From Holophagales bacterium (GTDB lineage: Bacteria; Acidobacteriota; Thermoanaerobaculia; UBA5066): a stretch of DNA of 64,000 nucleotides. The position numbers and the translations under genes were made by a program. Below are positions 16,638 to 26,200 of this stretch, piece by piece. The stretch is from NCBI GenBank assembly GCA_016716705.1, contig JADJVF010000005.1, positions 62,001-126,000 of the forward strand, given 5' to 3'. Position 1 is the stretch's first letter. Each line of letters begins with the position of its first letter. The notes beneath the pieces are model-generated. The model was not told the origin of the DNA. It searched no databases and saw nothing but the letters and a program-made list of their open reading frames with translations.

Positions 16638-18365
16638 GTGAATCCCGCCAGCCCGACGCCTGCCGCCCGACGGGTCGAGCGATTCGCCCCCGGGCTGGCC
16701 GCCCTCCTGGACTACCGGCGCTCCGACCTGCGCTACGACGTCGTGGCGGGTGTGTCCGTCGCGGCCGTCGCGCTCCCTGTCGGGGTCGCGTACGCGCAGC
16801 TCGCCGGCCTTCCCCCGGTCCACGGCCTGTACGCCTCCATCCTCCCGCTCGTCGCCTACGCCGTCTTCGGTACGTCGCGCCAGCTCATCGTCGGACCGGA
16901 CGCGGCGACGTGCGCCCTCGTCGCCGCTTCGGTCGCGCCTCTTGCCGGAGGAGACCCGGAGCGATACCTCGCGTACTCGGTCATGCTCGCGCTCCTCGCG
17001 GGCGTCCTCTCCGTCGCCGGGATGTTCCTCCGGCTCGGAGGCCTCGCCGACTTCCTCAGCAAGCCGATCCTCGTCGGCTTCCTCAACGGGGTCTCGCTCA
17101 GCATTCTCCTCGGGCAGGCCGGGAAGATCCTCGGCTTCTCCGTCGAGTCCGGACGGATCGTTCCCCGCGTTATGGAGATCCTCCGAAAGCTCCCGGAGAC
17201 CCACGGACCGACGCTCGCCGTCGGCCTGGCCACCTTCGCCGTGCTCGCCGTGGCACCGCGGCTCCTTCCCGCCTTCCCGCGGAACCTCGTGGCGATGGCC
17301 GCCGCCGGAGGAATCGTCGCCGCACTGGGTCTCGAGGCGAAGGGAGTCGCCGTCCTCGGACGGATCCCCGCGGGCCTGCCCCGGCTCGCGTTCCCTTCCG
17401 TCCCCGTCGAGCACCTGCCCCCGCTCCTCGGCGCCGCGGCGGGCCTCGCGCTCGTCACCTTCACGAGCATGATGCTGACGGCCCGGAGCTTCGCGTCCAA
17501 GAACGGCTACGAAATCGACACCGACCGCGAGTTCGCGGCGCTCGGCGCCGCGAACATCGCGGCGGCCTTCTCGCAGAGCTTCGCCGTCAGCGGCGCCGAC
17601 TCGAGGACTGCCGTGAGCGACGCGGCCGGCGGACGGACGCAGCTCGCCGGCCTCGTTGCGGCCGCCACCCTCGGCGGCGTCCTTCTCTTTCTCACCCGGC
17701 CTCTCTACTTCATCCCCGTGGCCGCTCTCGGCGCGGTCCTCGTCCTCGCCTCGCTCTCCCTGGTCGATCTCCGCACGCTCCGAACCCTGTGGAGGCTGGA
17801 CCGCGTCGAGTGCTTCTTCTCGGTCCTCGTGACCCTCGGAGTCGTCGCCGTCGGGGCGATCAACGCAATCCTCTTCGCCGTCGCCCTGGCCGTGCTGCGC
17901 TTCGTCCGTTTCGTCTCGCGCCCCGTGGTCGAGATCCTCGGGCGGGTCGAGGGCCAGCCGGGCTTCCACTCGGTGGAGCGCCACCCGGGCGCCACCACGA
18001 TCCCGGGCGTCCTCCTCTTCAGGTTCAACGGCCCCGTCGTCTTCTTCAACGCTCCCCACTTCAAGCGAGAGCTCCTGGCGGCGGTCGAGGCCCAGGGGCC
18101 GGGTCTGCGGCGGGTCGTCGTCGACATGGCCCCGATCCCGCTCGTCGACTCCACGGGGCTCTTCGTCCTCCGCGAGGTCGTCGACGCGCTCGCCTCCAGG
18201 GGAGTGCGCTTCGCGTCGGCGGGACGAATGAAGGAGTGGGCGGACCGCGCGAAGCGATGGGGCTACGACATCCCCAGCTGGGGAGTCCTCGCTTTTCCGA
18301 CGCTGGAGTCGGCCGTCAATGACTTCGTCTCCTCCGGGGAGCCCGGAGCCGTCCCGGAGGACTGA
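16638..18365 (+). CDS. SulP-family anion transporter with STAS domain
   Basis: A 575-residue protein with about ten to eleven membrane segments (residues ~25-420) and a C-terminal STAS domain (~450-565). Signature stretches are VGVAYAQLAGLPPVHGLYAS, GFLNGVSLSILLGQ and SQSFAVSGADSRTAVSDAAGG. The STAS domain shows VVVDMAPIPLVDSTG, including the phosphorylatable-serine position typical of anti-sigma antagonists. SulP proteins carry sulfate, bicarbonate or other anions. GTG 16638 is the first start that fits the fold and has no clear Shine-Dalgarno. The longer open frame upstream is antisense to the amidohydrolase gene. No sulfate-assimilation genes lie nearby. Confidence 0.9.
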   Translation: MNPASPTPAARRVERFAPGLAALLDYRRSDLRYDVVAGVSVAAVALPVGVAYAQLAGLPPVHGLYASILPLVAYAVFGTSRQLIVGPDAATCALVAASVAPLAGGDPERYLAYSVMLALLAGVLSVAGMFLRLGGLADFLSKPILVGFLNGVSLSILLGQAGKILGFSVESGRIVPRVMEILRKLPETHGPTLAVGLATFAVLAVAPRLLPAFPRNLVAMAAAGGIVAALGLEAKGVAVLGRIPAGLPRLAFPSVPVEHLPPLLGAAAGLALVTFTSMMLTARSFASKNGYEIDTDREFAALGAANIAAAFSQSFAVSGADSRTAVSDAAGGRTQLAGLVAAATLGGVLLFLTRPLYFIPVAALGAVLVLASLSLVDLRTLRTLWRLDRVECFFSVLVTLGVVAVGAINAILFAVALAVLRFVRFVSRPVVEILGRVEGQPGFHSVERHPGATTIPGVLLFRFNGPVVFFNAPHFKRELLAAVEAQGPGLRRVVVDMAPIPLVDSTGLFVLREVVDALASRGVRFASAGRMKEWADRAKRWGYDIPSWGVLAFPTLESAVNDFVSSGEPGAVPED

Positions 18366-18545
18366 CTCACGCGAATGGAGCGTGTGCGGGGCCAGATCGC
18401 GGTCGGGTGGGAAGACCGTGTGGCCGTGCCGGTTCCAGGCCGATAATCGTCAGATGAGTCCACGCGGCTTGCCTGGCCCCGGTGATGGCTTCCGATCGCA
18501 CCGAACGGCCTCACCGCTCGCCGATTCGTCCTTCCGGGGACAGCC

Positions 18546-20589
18546 GTGACCACACCGTATCCCCACCTTCTGTCCCCCCTCGACCTGGGCTTCACGACGC
18601 TCCCGAACCGGGTCCTGATGGGTTCGATGCACACGGGGCTCGAGGACCGCCGGTCGACCTTCCCGCGCCTCGCCGCCTACTTCGCCCAGCGCGCACGGGG
18701 CGGCGTCGGGCTGATCGTCACCGGCGGCTTCGCGCCGAACGTCGAAGGGTGGCTGTCGCCCTTCGGCGGCCGGCTCGCAACCCCTCGGGCCGCCCTGGCG
18801 CACCGGATGATCACGGGTGCGGTCCACGCCGACGGCGGCAGGATCGCCCTGCAGATCCTCCACGCCGGCCGCTACGGCTACTCGCCCTTCTCGGTCGCCC
18901 CGTCGCGGATCAAGGCTCCGATCAACCCGTTCACGCCGCGCGCTCTCTCGGCGGCCGGCGTCGAGAGGCAGATCCGCGCGTTCGTCCGCGCCGGGGCGCT
19001 GGCGCGGGAGGCGGGCTACGACGGCGTGGAGGTGATGGGCTCCGAGGGCTACTTCATCAACGAGTTCCTGGTCACCCGAACGAACAAGCGGACGGACCGC
19101 TGGGGCGGCAGCTACGAGAACCGGATGCGCCTCCCGGTCGAGATCGTCTCGAGGCTGCGCGAGGCCGTCGGGCGCGACTTCATCATCGTCTACCGGATCT
19201 CGATGCTCGACCTCGTCCCCGGCGGCAGCACGTGGCCCGAGGTGGTGCAGCTCGCGAAGGCCATCGAAGCCGCCGGCGCCACGATCCTCAACACGGGGAT
19301 CGGCTGGCACGAGGCCCGCGTGCCCACGATCGCCACGAGCGTGCCGCGCGCGGCCTTTGCGTGGGTCACGCGGAAGCTGAAGGGGCAGGTCGGGATCCCG
19401 CTCTGCACGACGAACCGGATCAACGACCCCGAGGTCGCCGAGCGGATCCTGGCCGAGGGCTCCGCCGACATGGTCTCGATGGCCCGCCCGCTCCTGGCCG
19501 ACGCGGAGTTCGTGAGGAAGGCGGGCGAGGGGCGTGCCGCGGAGATCAACACGTGCATCGCCTGCAACCAGGCGTGCCTCGATCACGTCTTCAGCCGGAA
19601 GGTCGCTTCCTGTCTCGTGAACCCACGCGCCTGCCACGAGACCGAGCTGGTCTTCTCGCAGGCGCCCGGCCGGAAGCGGATCGCAGTGGTCGGGGCCGGA
19701 CCGGCCGGCCTCGCCTGTGCCACGGTCCCTGGCCGAGCGCGGCCACGACGTCCATCTTTTCGAGGCGGCAGCCGAGATCGGCGGGCAGTTCAACATGGCG
19801 AAGCGGATTCCGGGGAAGGAGGAGTTCGCGGAGACGCTCCGGTACTTCGGCAGCCGGGTCCGGTCCACCGGCGTCACGCTGAGCCTCGGGACGCGCGTGG
19901 GTGCGAGCGAGCTGATCGCGGGGCGATTCGACGAGGTCGTCCTCGCGTCGGGAGTCGTCCCCCGGGATCCGCGAATCCCCGGCCAGGACCACCCGATGGT
20001 CCTCTCCTACGTCGACGTGCTCCTTCGCGGCAAGCCCGTCGGCAGGTCCGTCGCCGTCGTCGGCGCCGGGGGGATCGGTTTCGACGTGGCGGAGTTCCTC
20101 GTCCACGGCGACGGGCCCGTGGCGGCGGCGGGTCCCGGCCTGGCGCGTTGGATGGAGGAGTGGGGCGTCACCGACCCCGAGAGCTCCCCGGGTGGCGTGA
20201 CCCAGCCCCGGCCGGCGCCGCCCGCGCGGAAGGTCTATCTGCTCCAGCGGAAGAAGGGGCGGCCGGGCGCCGGCCTCGCGAAGACCACCGGGTGGATCCA
20301 CCGGGCCTCGCTCAAGATGAAGGACGTCGAGATGCTCTCCGGCGCCCGCTACGAGCGGATCGACGACCGGGGCCTCACGGTCCGCTTCGGGGAGAAGGCG
20401 GGGGAGACCCGGCTGCTCGAGGTCGAGAACGTCGTCCTCTGCACGGGCCAGGAGCCGCTCCGCGACCTGGAGGCTCCGCTGCGGGAGGCCGGTGTGAGCC
20501 TGCACCTCATCGGGGGCGCGGACGTGGCGGCCGAGCTCGACGCCAAGCGTGCCATCGACCAGGGCTCCCGGCTGGCCGCCCGACTCTGA
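18546..20589 (+). CDS. fadH: 2,4-dienoyl-CoA reductase-like FMN/Fe-S/FAD enzyme, frameshifted
   Basis: A 680-residue Old-Yellow-Enzyme-type reductase once one extra base near 19723-19725 is removed. The N-terminal TIM barrel (18546 onward) carries LQILHAGRYGYSP, GSEGYFINEFL and RTNKRTDRWGGSYENRMR. The 4Fe-4S ligands follow as CIACNQACLD and CLVNPRAC. The FAD and NAD(P) domains have VVGAGPAGLACA and VVGAGGIGFDVAEF, and the tail AIDQGSRLAARL is typical of FadH. The enzyme reduces 2,4-dienoyl-CoA in degradation of polyunsaturated fatty acids. GTG 18546 follows GGGGACA. The order of domains and complete cofactor motifs support this, although related NADH oxidases share the architecture. Fatty-acid genes lie elsewhere in the window. 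Confidence 0.87.
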
Positions 20590-20618
20590 GCGTCCGGACT
20601 CGCGTGCGCCAAGACGAC

Positions 20619-20699
20619 ATGCACCGCGCCGCCTCCGTACTTCTGATCGCGCTCGCGGCCCTCGCGTGCCGCCGTCCTCCCGCCGTCGACCCGACATAG
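20619..20699 (+). pseudogene. short lipoprotein reading frame cut by a TAG stop
   Basis: ATG 20619 opens a 26-codon frame with a textbook lipoprotein signal (LLIALAALAC, cysteine at position 17) that stops at TAG 20697-20699. The same frame then stays open (VGVNGAPPTAAPL... and VTIGRVRISLFEEVGRFLHA) up to the start of the flippase gene. This may be a small lipoprotein with a nonsense change or simply a chance signal. There is no Shine-Dalgarno. It lies 30 nt after the fadH-like stop. Confidence 0.3.
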
Positions 20700-20871
20700 G
20701 TCGGCGTGAACGGCGCGCCGCCGACGGCGGCCCCGCTCGTGCCGGAGAGCAGGAGGCAGCGGCACGACGTCGTGACCATCGGTCGCGTCCGCATCTCCCT
20801 CTTCGAGGAGGTCGGCCGTTTCCTCCACGCGAAGGAACCGGAGGCGGGGCCGCCTGTGCCAACATCGATGG

Positions 20872-22359
20872 ATGGTGCTCGACGGCCCTCGCGCGCCGGT
20901 GAGGAGCGGCGGGACCCGCGAGTCGCTCTCGGAGCCCGCCGAGGGGGCCGGACCGCCTCTCGCGCTCCGGACGATCTTCCGGTTCTGGCTCCCGCTCGCG
21001 GCGACGTGGCTGATGATGGCCGCGGAGGGCCCGTTCGTCGCGGCCCTCGTCGCCCGACTGCCGGAGCCGACGTTCAACCTGGCGGCGTTCGGCGTGGCTC
21101 TCTCCCTCGCCTTCGTGGCCGAGGCTCCCATCATCATGCTCCTCGCCGCCACGACGGCCCTCGCGCGCGACCGCGAGAGCTTCCGGCGGCTCCGGCGGTT
21201 CTCGATCCTGATGAATGGCGGCGTGACCGCGGCGATGGCCGTCATCGTGTTTCCGCCCGTGTTCGAGATCCTGGCATCGAAGGTCCTGGCGCTTCCGCCC
21301 GAGGTGGCGAGCCGGGCGCAGCTCGCGGTGGCGCTGTTTCTCCCGTGGCCGGCGGCGATCGGGTTCCGGCGGTTCCAGCAGGGGATCCTGATCGGCGCGG
21401 GACGGACCCGCCTCGTCGCTTACGGAACGGTGATCCGGCTCTCGACGATGGCCGCCACGGGGCTGGCACTTTTCCTCCACGGAGGGCTCGACGGGGCGGT
21501 CGTCGGAGCCAGCGCCCTTTCTGCGGGGGTCATCGTCGAGGCTGCGGCGTCGTGGGTCTGGGCCCGGCCGGACCGGAACCGGCTTTCACGGCGGACCCCG
21601 GCGTCGCCTGCCGACGTCCCGACCCTGGCGGACATCCAGCGCTTCTACTGGCCTCTCGCTGTCACCCCGCTCATGAACATGGCCGCCCAGCCCCTCGTGA
21701 TCCTCTTCGTCGGACGGGGTCACCTCCCGATCGAGTCGCTGGCCGTTCTTCCCGTCGTCAACACGTTCGGGTTCCTCTTCCGGTGTCCCGCCACGGCGTT
21801 CCAGGAGGTCGTCATCGCGCTGGGGCGCGGCGGCGACGCCGCGCTCCGGTCGCTGCGCCGCTTTGCGACGCTGCTGGGCGGGCTGTCGTCGCTCGCGATG
21901 GCGACCGTCGTCCTGACTCCGGCGGCCGGGTTCTGGTTCGCCGGCGTCACGGGGCTCGACAGCGACCTGGTCCCGCTGGCGCGCCACGCCGCTGCGGTCC
22001 TGGTCCTGACTCCTGCGGCCGCGACCGTTCTCGTGTGGATGCACGCACGCCTGGTCCTGCTCCGGACGACGCGCCTCGTCACGGTCGGGACGCTCGTCGA
22101 GCTGGCCGTCCTCGCCGCCACCCTGTTCGCCGGCATCTCGTTCAGCCGCGCGCCCGCCGCGATCGTCGCCACGACGGCGATCCTCGCGGGCCGTTCCGCG
22201 GGCGCGCTCTTCCTGCTGGCCGCGAGGAGCAGGGACGGAAAAGGGGAGACCGCTTTCGCGGGCTCCCCTCGGAACCAGGTCGTGTCGGAAGGTCAGACCG
22301 TCAGAGCTTCGGTCCCGCCGCGATCACCTCGGGGGCGCACCCTTCCTCGAACTTCTTGA
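20872..22359 (+). CDS. MATE-like (MOP superfamily) membrane transporter
   Basis: About 460 residues of hydrophobic sequence with about twelve predicted helices. WLPLAATWLMMAAEGPFVAA and NLAAFGVALSLAFVAEAPIIM, repeated in a second half (WPLAVTPLMNMAAQPLVILF), give the two-fold layout of MATE/MOP flippases. The ligand is unknown. ATG 20872 lies at the start of the first hydrophilic segment. The reading frame continues about 45 residues past the last helix, through the pckA terminator hairpin, and overlaps the convergent pckA gene by 59 nt. The natural stop has probably been lost by an indel, so residues after about 450 should be distrusted. Confidence 0.7.
   Translation: MVLDGPRAPVRSGGTRESLSEPAEGAGPPLALRTIFRFWLPLAATWLMMAAEGPFVAALVARLPEPTFNLAAFGVALSLAFVAEAPIIMLLAATTALARDRESFRRLRRFSILMNGGVTAAMAVIVFPPVFEILASKVLALPPEVASRAQLAVALFLPWPAAIGFRRFQQGILIGAGRTRLVAYGTVIRLSTMAATGLALFLHGGLDGAVVGASALSAGVIVEAAASWVWARPDRNRLSRRTPASPADVPTLADIQRFYWPLAVTPLMNMAAQPLVILFVGRGHLPIESLAVLPVVNTFGFLFRCPATAFQEVVIALGRGGDAALRSLRRFATLLGGLSSLAMATVVLTPAAGFWFAGVTGLDSDLVPLARHAAAVLVLTPAAATVLVWMHARLVLLRTTRLVTVGTLVELAVLAATLFAGISFSRAPAAIVATTAILAGRSAGALFLLAARSRDGKGETAFAGSPRNQVVSEGQTVRASVPPRSPRGRTLPRTS
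22243..22268 (-). terminator. pckA terminator
   Basis: On the minus strand GGGGAGCCCGC and GCGGTCTCCCC pair in ten of eleven positions around a short loop and are followed by TTTT. The hairpin begins 33 nt after the pckA stop (22301). It lies inside the open frame of the convergent MATE-like gene, which is the main reason to suspect that frame's 3' end. Confidence 0.75.
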
Positions 22360-23941
22360 AGTTCTCGACGAAGCGCGCGGCGAGCGAGCGGTAGCGGTTC
22401 GCGTAGAGGTTCTTGTCGGGCCAGGAGCTGGAGGGATCCATGACGGATTCGGGGATACCCGGGCAGCTCTTCGGGACCTCGAAGCCGAAGATCGGATCTT
22501 TCCGGTACTCGACGCCGTGGAGGGAGCCGTCCAGCGCGGCGTCGAGGAGCGCGCGGGTGTAGCGGATGGAGATCCGCTTGCCGACGTTGTAGGGGCCGCC
22601 GACCCAGCCGGTGTTCAGGAGCCAGCAGCTGACGCCGTAGCGCTCGATCTTCCGCTTCAGGAGGTCGGCGTAGAAGGCGGGGTGGTGGACCATGAACGGG
22701 CCGCCGAAGCAGGCGGAGAACGTCAGCTCGGGCTCCTTGCCGAGGCCGGCCTCGGTGCCGGCGATCTTCGACGTGTAGCCGGAGATGAACTGGTAGAGGG
22801 CCTGGTCGGGCGTCAGCCGCGCGATCGGCGGCAGGACCCCCTGCGCGTCGCAGGTGAGGAAGATGATGTTCTTCGGGTGACCGGCCTTCTTCTCGGGGAC
22901 GGCGTTCGCGATGAACTCGAGCGGGTAGGAGCCGCGGGTGTTCTCGGTGATCGTCTCGTCGTCGAGGTCGATCTTCCGCGTCACCGGGTCGAAGACGACG
23001 TTCTCGAGGATCGTCCCGAAGCGGTGGGTCGTCGAGTAGATCTCCGGCTCGGCCTGCGCCGAGAGGGCGATCACCTTCGCGTAGCAGCCCCCCTCGATGT
23101 TGAAGACCCCCTCGTCGCTCCAGCCGTGCTCGTCGTCGCCGATGAGGCTCCGCTTCGGGTCGGCCGAGAGCGTCGTCTTGCCGGTGCCGGAGAGGCCGAA
23201 GAAGAGGGCCGAGTCGCCCTCCTTTCCGACGTTCGCGGAGGCGTGCATCGACAGGACGCCGTCGAGCGGCAGGAGGTAGTTGAGGACGGTGAAGACGGAC
23301 TTCTTGATCTCGCCCGCGTACTCGGTGTTGCCGATGAGGCAGACGCGCTGGTCGAAGCTCAGCGTGATGAACGTCTGCGCGTTCGTCCCGTCGATCGGCG
23401 GGAAGCCCGAGAAGCCGGGCGCCGCGATGACGGTGAACTCCGGGACGTGACGGCGGTACTCCTCCAGCGACTGCGGCAGGATGAACATGTTCCTGACGAA
23501 GAGGGAGTGCCAAGCCTTCTCCGTGATGATCCGGACGGGGACGCGGTAGGCGGGGTCGGCGCCGGCGTAGACGTCCTGGACGAAGAGGTCGTGCCCCTGC
23601 AGGTACCCCTGAAGGCGGTTGAAGAGGTCGTTGAACTTTTCGGGGGCGTAGGGGCGGTTGTACGGGCCCCACCAGACGTGACCTTCGGTGGAGGGCTCCT
23701 TCACGACGGCCTTGTCGTTCGCGGCGCGCCCGGTGTGCTTTCCGGTGTGGGCGACGACGGGGCCGCCCGCGACGATGCGCGCCTCGCGGCGGAAGGCGAT
23801 CTCCTCGTAGAGGGCCTCGGTGGGGAGGTTCCAGTAGGCCATCCGGACGTTCGAGAGCCCGTGGTTGGCGAGGCCGTAGTCGGCCTTTCGCGCCGAGGCC
23901 TCGCCCTCGGCCGGGGTCTTGATGTCGAGCAGGTTCTTCAC
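22301..23941 (-). CDS. pckA: phosphoenolpyruvate carboxykinase (ATP)
   Basis: A 546-residue ATP-type PEPCK converting oxaloacetate and ATP to phosphoenolpyruvate, ADP and CO2 in gluconeogenesis. The nucleotide loop FFGLSGTGKTTLSADP, the metal/substrate region LIGDDEHGW and GGCYAKVIALS are intact, as are the GSYPLEFI and CLIGNTEYAG segments. Family length is normal (530-550). The start is GTG 23941, overlapping the TGA of the aminotransferase gene (GTGA), so the two are translated as a coupled pair. The pairing makes biochemical sense: the aminotransferase supplies oxaloacetate from aspartate. A terminator follows. Confidence 0.96.
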   Translation of the reverse strand: MKNLLDIKTPAEGEASARKADYGLANHGLSNVRMAYWNLPTEALYEEIAFRREARIVAGGPVVAHTGKHTGRAANDKAVVKEPSTEGHVWWGPYNRPYAPEKFNDLFNRLQGYLQGHDLFVQDVYAGADPAYRVPVRIITEKAWHSLFVRNMFILPQSLEEYRRHVPEFTVIAAPGFSGFPPIDGTNAQTFITLSFDQRVCLIGNTEYAGEIKKSVFTVLNYLLPLDGVLSMHASANVGKEGDSALFFGLSGTGKTTLSADPKRSLIGDDEHGWSDEGVFNIEGGCYAKVIALSAQAEPEIYSTTHRFGTILENVVFDPVTRKIDLDDETITENTRGSYPLEFIANAVPEKKAGHPKNIIFLTCDAQGVLPPIARLTPDQALYQFISGYTSKIAGTEAGLGKEPELTFSACFGGPFMVHHPAFYADLLKRKIERYGVSCWLLNTGWVGGPYNVGKRISIRYTRALLDAALDGSLHGVEYRKDPIFGFEVPKSCPGIPESVMDPSSSWPDKNLYANRYRSLAARFVENFKKFEEGCAPEVIAAGPKL

Positions 23942-25155
23942 AGCCAGTCCCTCACGAGCTTCTTGTCGCCCACGTAGATCTCGTTGGGGGCGGACGGGTC
24001 GAGCGCCCACTTGATCCGGGCGATGCCCTCCTGGATCTCCTTGATCGTCCCGGCGTACGAGAGGCGGAGGTACCCCTCCATCCCGAACTCGCGGCCCGGG
24101 ACGGCGACGACGAGCGCCTTCTTCAGCAGGAAGTCCGAGAGCTCGACCGACTTGTTCGAGTAGGCGCGGAAGTCGGGGAGGCAGTAGTAGGTGCCGTCGG
24201 GCTTGATCGTCTTCACGCCGTTGAACGACGCGAGCTCCTGGAGCATGACGTTCCGGTTGTTCTCGAGCTGCAGGCGGAGGCTCTCGACCGCGCTCTGGAG
24301 GCCCGACATCGCACCCTCGGCCGCGGCCTGGAGGAGGACGGAGACGGTCGTCGTGATCTGCCCCTGGACGTTCGTCATGATCTGGACGAGCGGCCGCGGC
24401 GCGATCGCCCAGCCGATCCGGAAGCCGGTCATGCCGTAGAGCTTCGAGACGCCGTTGACGGCGATGACCTTCGACGTCTCGGTGTCCTTCTTCGTGAACT
24501 TGAAGCAGCTCGGCGACTTCTTCCCGTCGAAGACGAGCTTGTGGTAGATGTCGTCCATGATCAGCCAGATCCCCTTGCGCTCGCAGAAGTCGACGAGCTC
24601 GGCGATCAGGCTGTCGGGGTAGAGGACGCCCGAGGGGTTGTTCGGGCTGTTGCAGATGATGACGCGCGTCGCGGAGCCGACGGACTTCTCGATGTCCTCC
24701 ATCCGGGGGACGAAGCCTCCGTCCTCGGCCTTCACGATGACCGGGACGCCGTAGCACATCCTCACCATCTCGGGGTAGCTGACCCAGTAAGGCGCGAGGA
24801 TGACGACCTCGTCCTGTGGGTTCAGGACCGAGTAGAGGATGTTGAAGACCGACTGCTTCGCGCCGGCCGAGACGATGACGTTCTCGGGGGCGACGACGCG
24901 GTCGTAGTTCTCCTCGGTGTACCGGATGATCTGCTTCTTGAGCCCCGGCGTGCCGTCGGCCGGCGTGTACTTCACGTCGCCCGTGTTCAGCTTCGAGGCG
25001 GCCGCGAGGATGGCTGCGATCGGGGCCTTGTTCTTCGGCTCGCCCGCGCCGAGATGGACGACCGCCTCGCCCTTTTCGCGCAGGAGCCGGGCCTGCTCGT
25101 TCAGGCGGAGCGTCGGCGACTCCGCGATGGACTTCGCGAGCTGACTTACGCTCAT
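23938..25155 (-). CDS. class I PLP-dependent aminotransferase (aspartate type)
   Basis: A 405-residue aminotransferase. The conserved cofactor motifs are CNSPNNPSGVLY, DDIYHKLVF and the Schiff-base lysine segment VNGVSKLYGMTGFRIG, with substrate arginine in EGYLRLSYAGT. It matches fold-type I aspartate or aromatic aminotransferases in length and motif spacing. ATG 25155 has AGGGAGG upstream. It is the first gene of an operon with pckA, with a 4-nt overlap, so aspartate is the most plausible amino donor. Specificity is an inference from context. Confidence 0.9.
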   Translation of the reverse strand: MSVSQLAKSIAESPTLRLNEQARLLREKGEAVVHLGAGEPKNKAPIAAILAAASKLNTGDVKYTPADGTPGLKKQIIRYTEENYDRVVAPENVIVSAGAKQSVFNILYSVLNPQDEVVILAPYWVSYPEMVRMCYGVPVIVKAEDGGFVPRMEDIEKSVGSATRVIICNSPNNPSGVLYPDSLIAELVDFCERKGIWLIMDDIYHKLVFDGKKSPSCFKFTKKDTETSKVIAVNGVSKLYGMTGFRIGWAIAPRPLVQIMTNVQGQITTTVSVLLQAAAEGAMSGLQSAVESLRLQLENNRNVMLQELASFNGVKTIKPDGTYYCLPDFRAYSNKSVELSDFLLKKALVVAVPGREFGMEGYLRLSYAGTIKEIQEGIARIKWALDPSAPNEIYVGDKKLVRDWL

Positions 25156-25246
25156 GTCGTGAGGAACCTCCCTTTTGCCGGTGGGCCGCTGGAGCAGGGC
25201 TCCGCGGCGCCGAGGGCAACGGGGGATTGTACCGGTGGCGCAGCGT

Positions 25247-26187
25247 TTACGCTGCCGTGGAAGCCTCCCCGGCCGGGGCGGGCGCGAACGGATGGGCCAG
25301 GGGAATCGGCGCAAGCGGACGCTTCAGCTCCGCGAATCGCAGGACCGAGGCCTGGTAGCCGACGCGGGTCATCGCGAAGAGCCAGAAGCCGGCCTGGCGG
25401 ACGACGACGAGCGCGGCGAGGCCGGCGGAGGTCGCGGGATTCATCGCGACGCCGAGCGCCGTGAACGCGCCCTGGGTCGCGAGGCCGAGGGCGAGCCAGA
25501 AGATCCAGAGGCCGGCGGCGCGCGTCCGCGTCCCCGGAGGACTGCCTTCGCGGCGCGGTAGGCGCCCCGCGCGTTCGGCGCGTCGCCCCGGGCGAGGGCG
25601 ATCCGCGCCAGGGTGAAGCGCAGGTTCACGTTCGAGGCGACGAGGAGCGAGGCGACGACGGCCCAGGCGAGGCCGAACGTCACCAGGGCGCCGTTCGGAG
25701 GGGCGTCCCTGCCGGCGAGCTTGCCGAGCAGGAGGACGGGCCCGACGACGAAGAGTCCGATCCAGAAGGCGAGGGAAACGAGGTATCGGGCGAACGCCCA
25801 GGCCACCGGGCGGAAGAGGGCGGCCCCTTCGGCGACGGTTCGCCTCAGCGCCGGACGGGGCAGGCCCGAGAGGAGAACGCGGATCGCCCCGGTCGTGAGG
25901 AGGAGGTCGAGGACGACGGAAAGGAAGAGGCCGGCCCCGACCGCGGCGAACGCGATGCCGGCCTCGCGCGGGAATTCCCCGAGGAAGCTGAGGAAGGCCC
26001 AGGAGTCCCAGCCCCGCAGGAGGCTCTCCCGGAACGGCCCCTGGTCGATCGGGGCGAGGAGAGGCCCGAAGGCGAACCATGCCGGGAGCGCCGACACGAG
26101 GAGGCCGAGCCAGAGGACGCCGGCGAGGCGGCGGTAGGCGAAAGCGGCCGAGAGGCCGGTCTTCAGGGGGGAAAGGGGTGCGGTCAT
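25247..26187 (-). CDS. multi-pass membrane protein of unknown function, frameshifted
   Basis: About 313 residues over two frames. The first frame (from ATG 26187) has several hydrophobic helices (LWLGLLVSALPAWFAFG, GLFLSVVLDLLLTTGA, LVSLAFWIGLFVVGPVLLL). The second, ending at 25247, carries WIFWLALGLATQGAFTALGV and ALVVVRQAGFWLFAMTRVG. They join if one C is restored in the CCCC run at about 25532-25536. No known domain is recognised. The gene lies 13 nt after the M1 peptidase stop and is probably in its operon. The homopolymer position suggests a sequencing error and not a true pseudogene. Confidence 0.65.
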
Positions 26188-26200
26188 GTCGTGCGCTCCG

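Noticed and set aside
14811..18322. Very long open frames on the opposite strands of the amidohydrolase and SulP genes (over 1,000 codons each)
   Set aside because: They are antisense or out-of-frame to clearly conserved genes and made of Arg/Gly/Pro-rich low-complexity sequence. Such shadows arise from high GC content.
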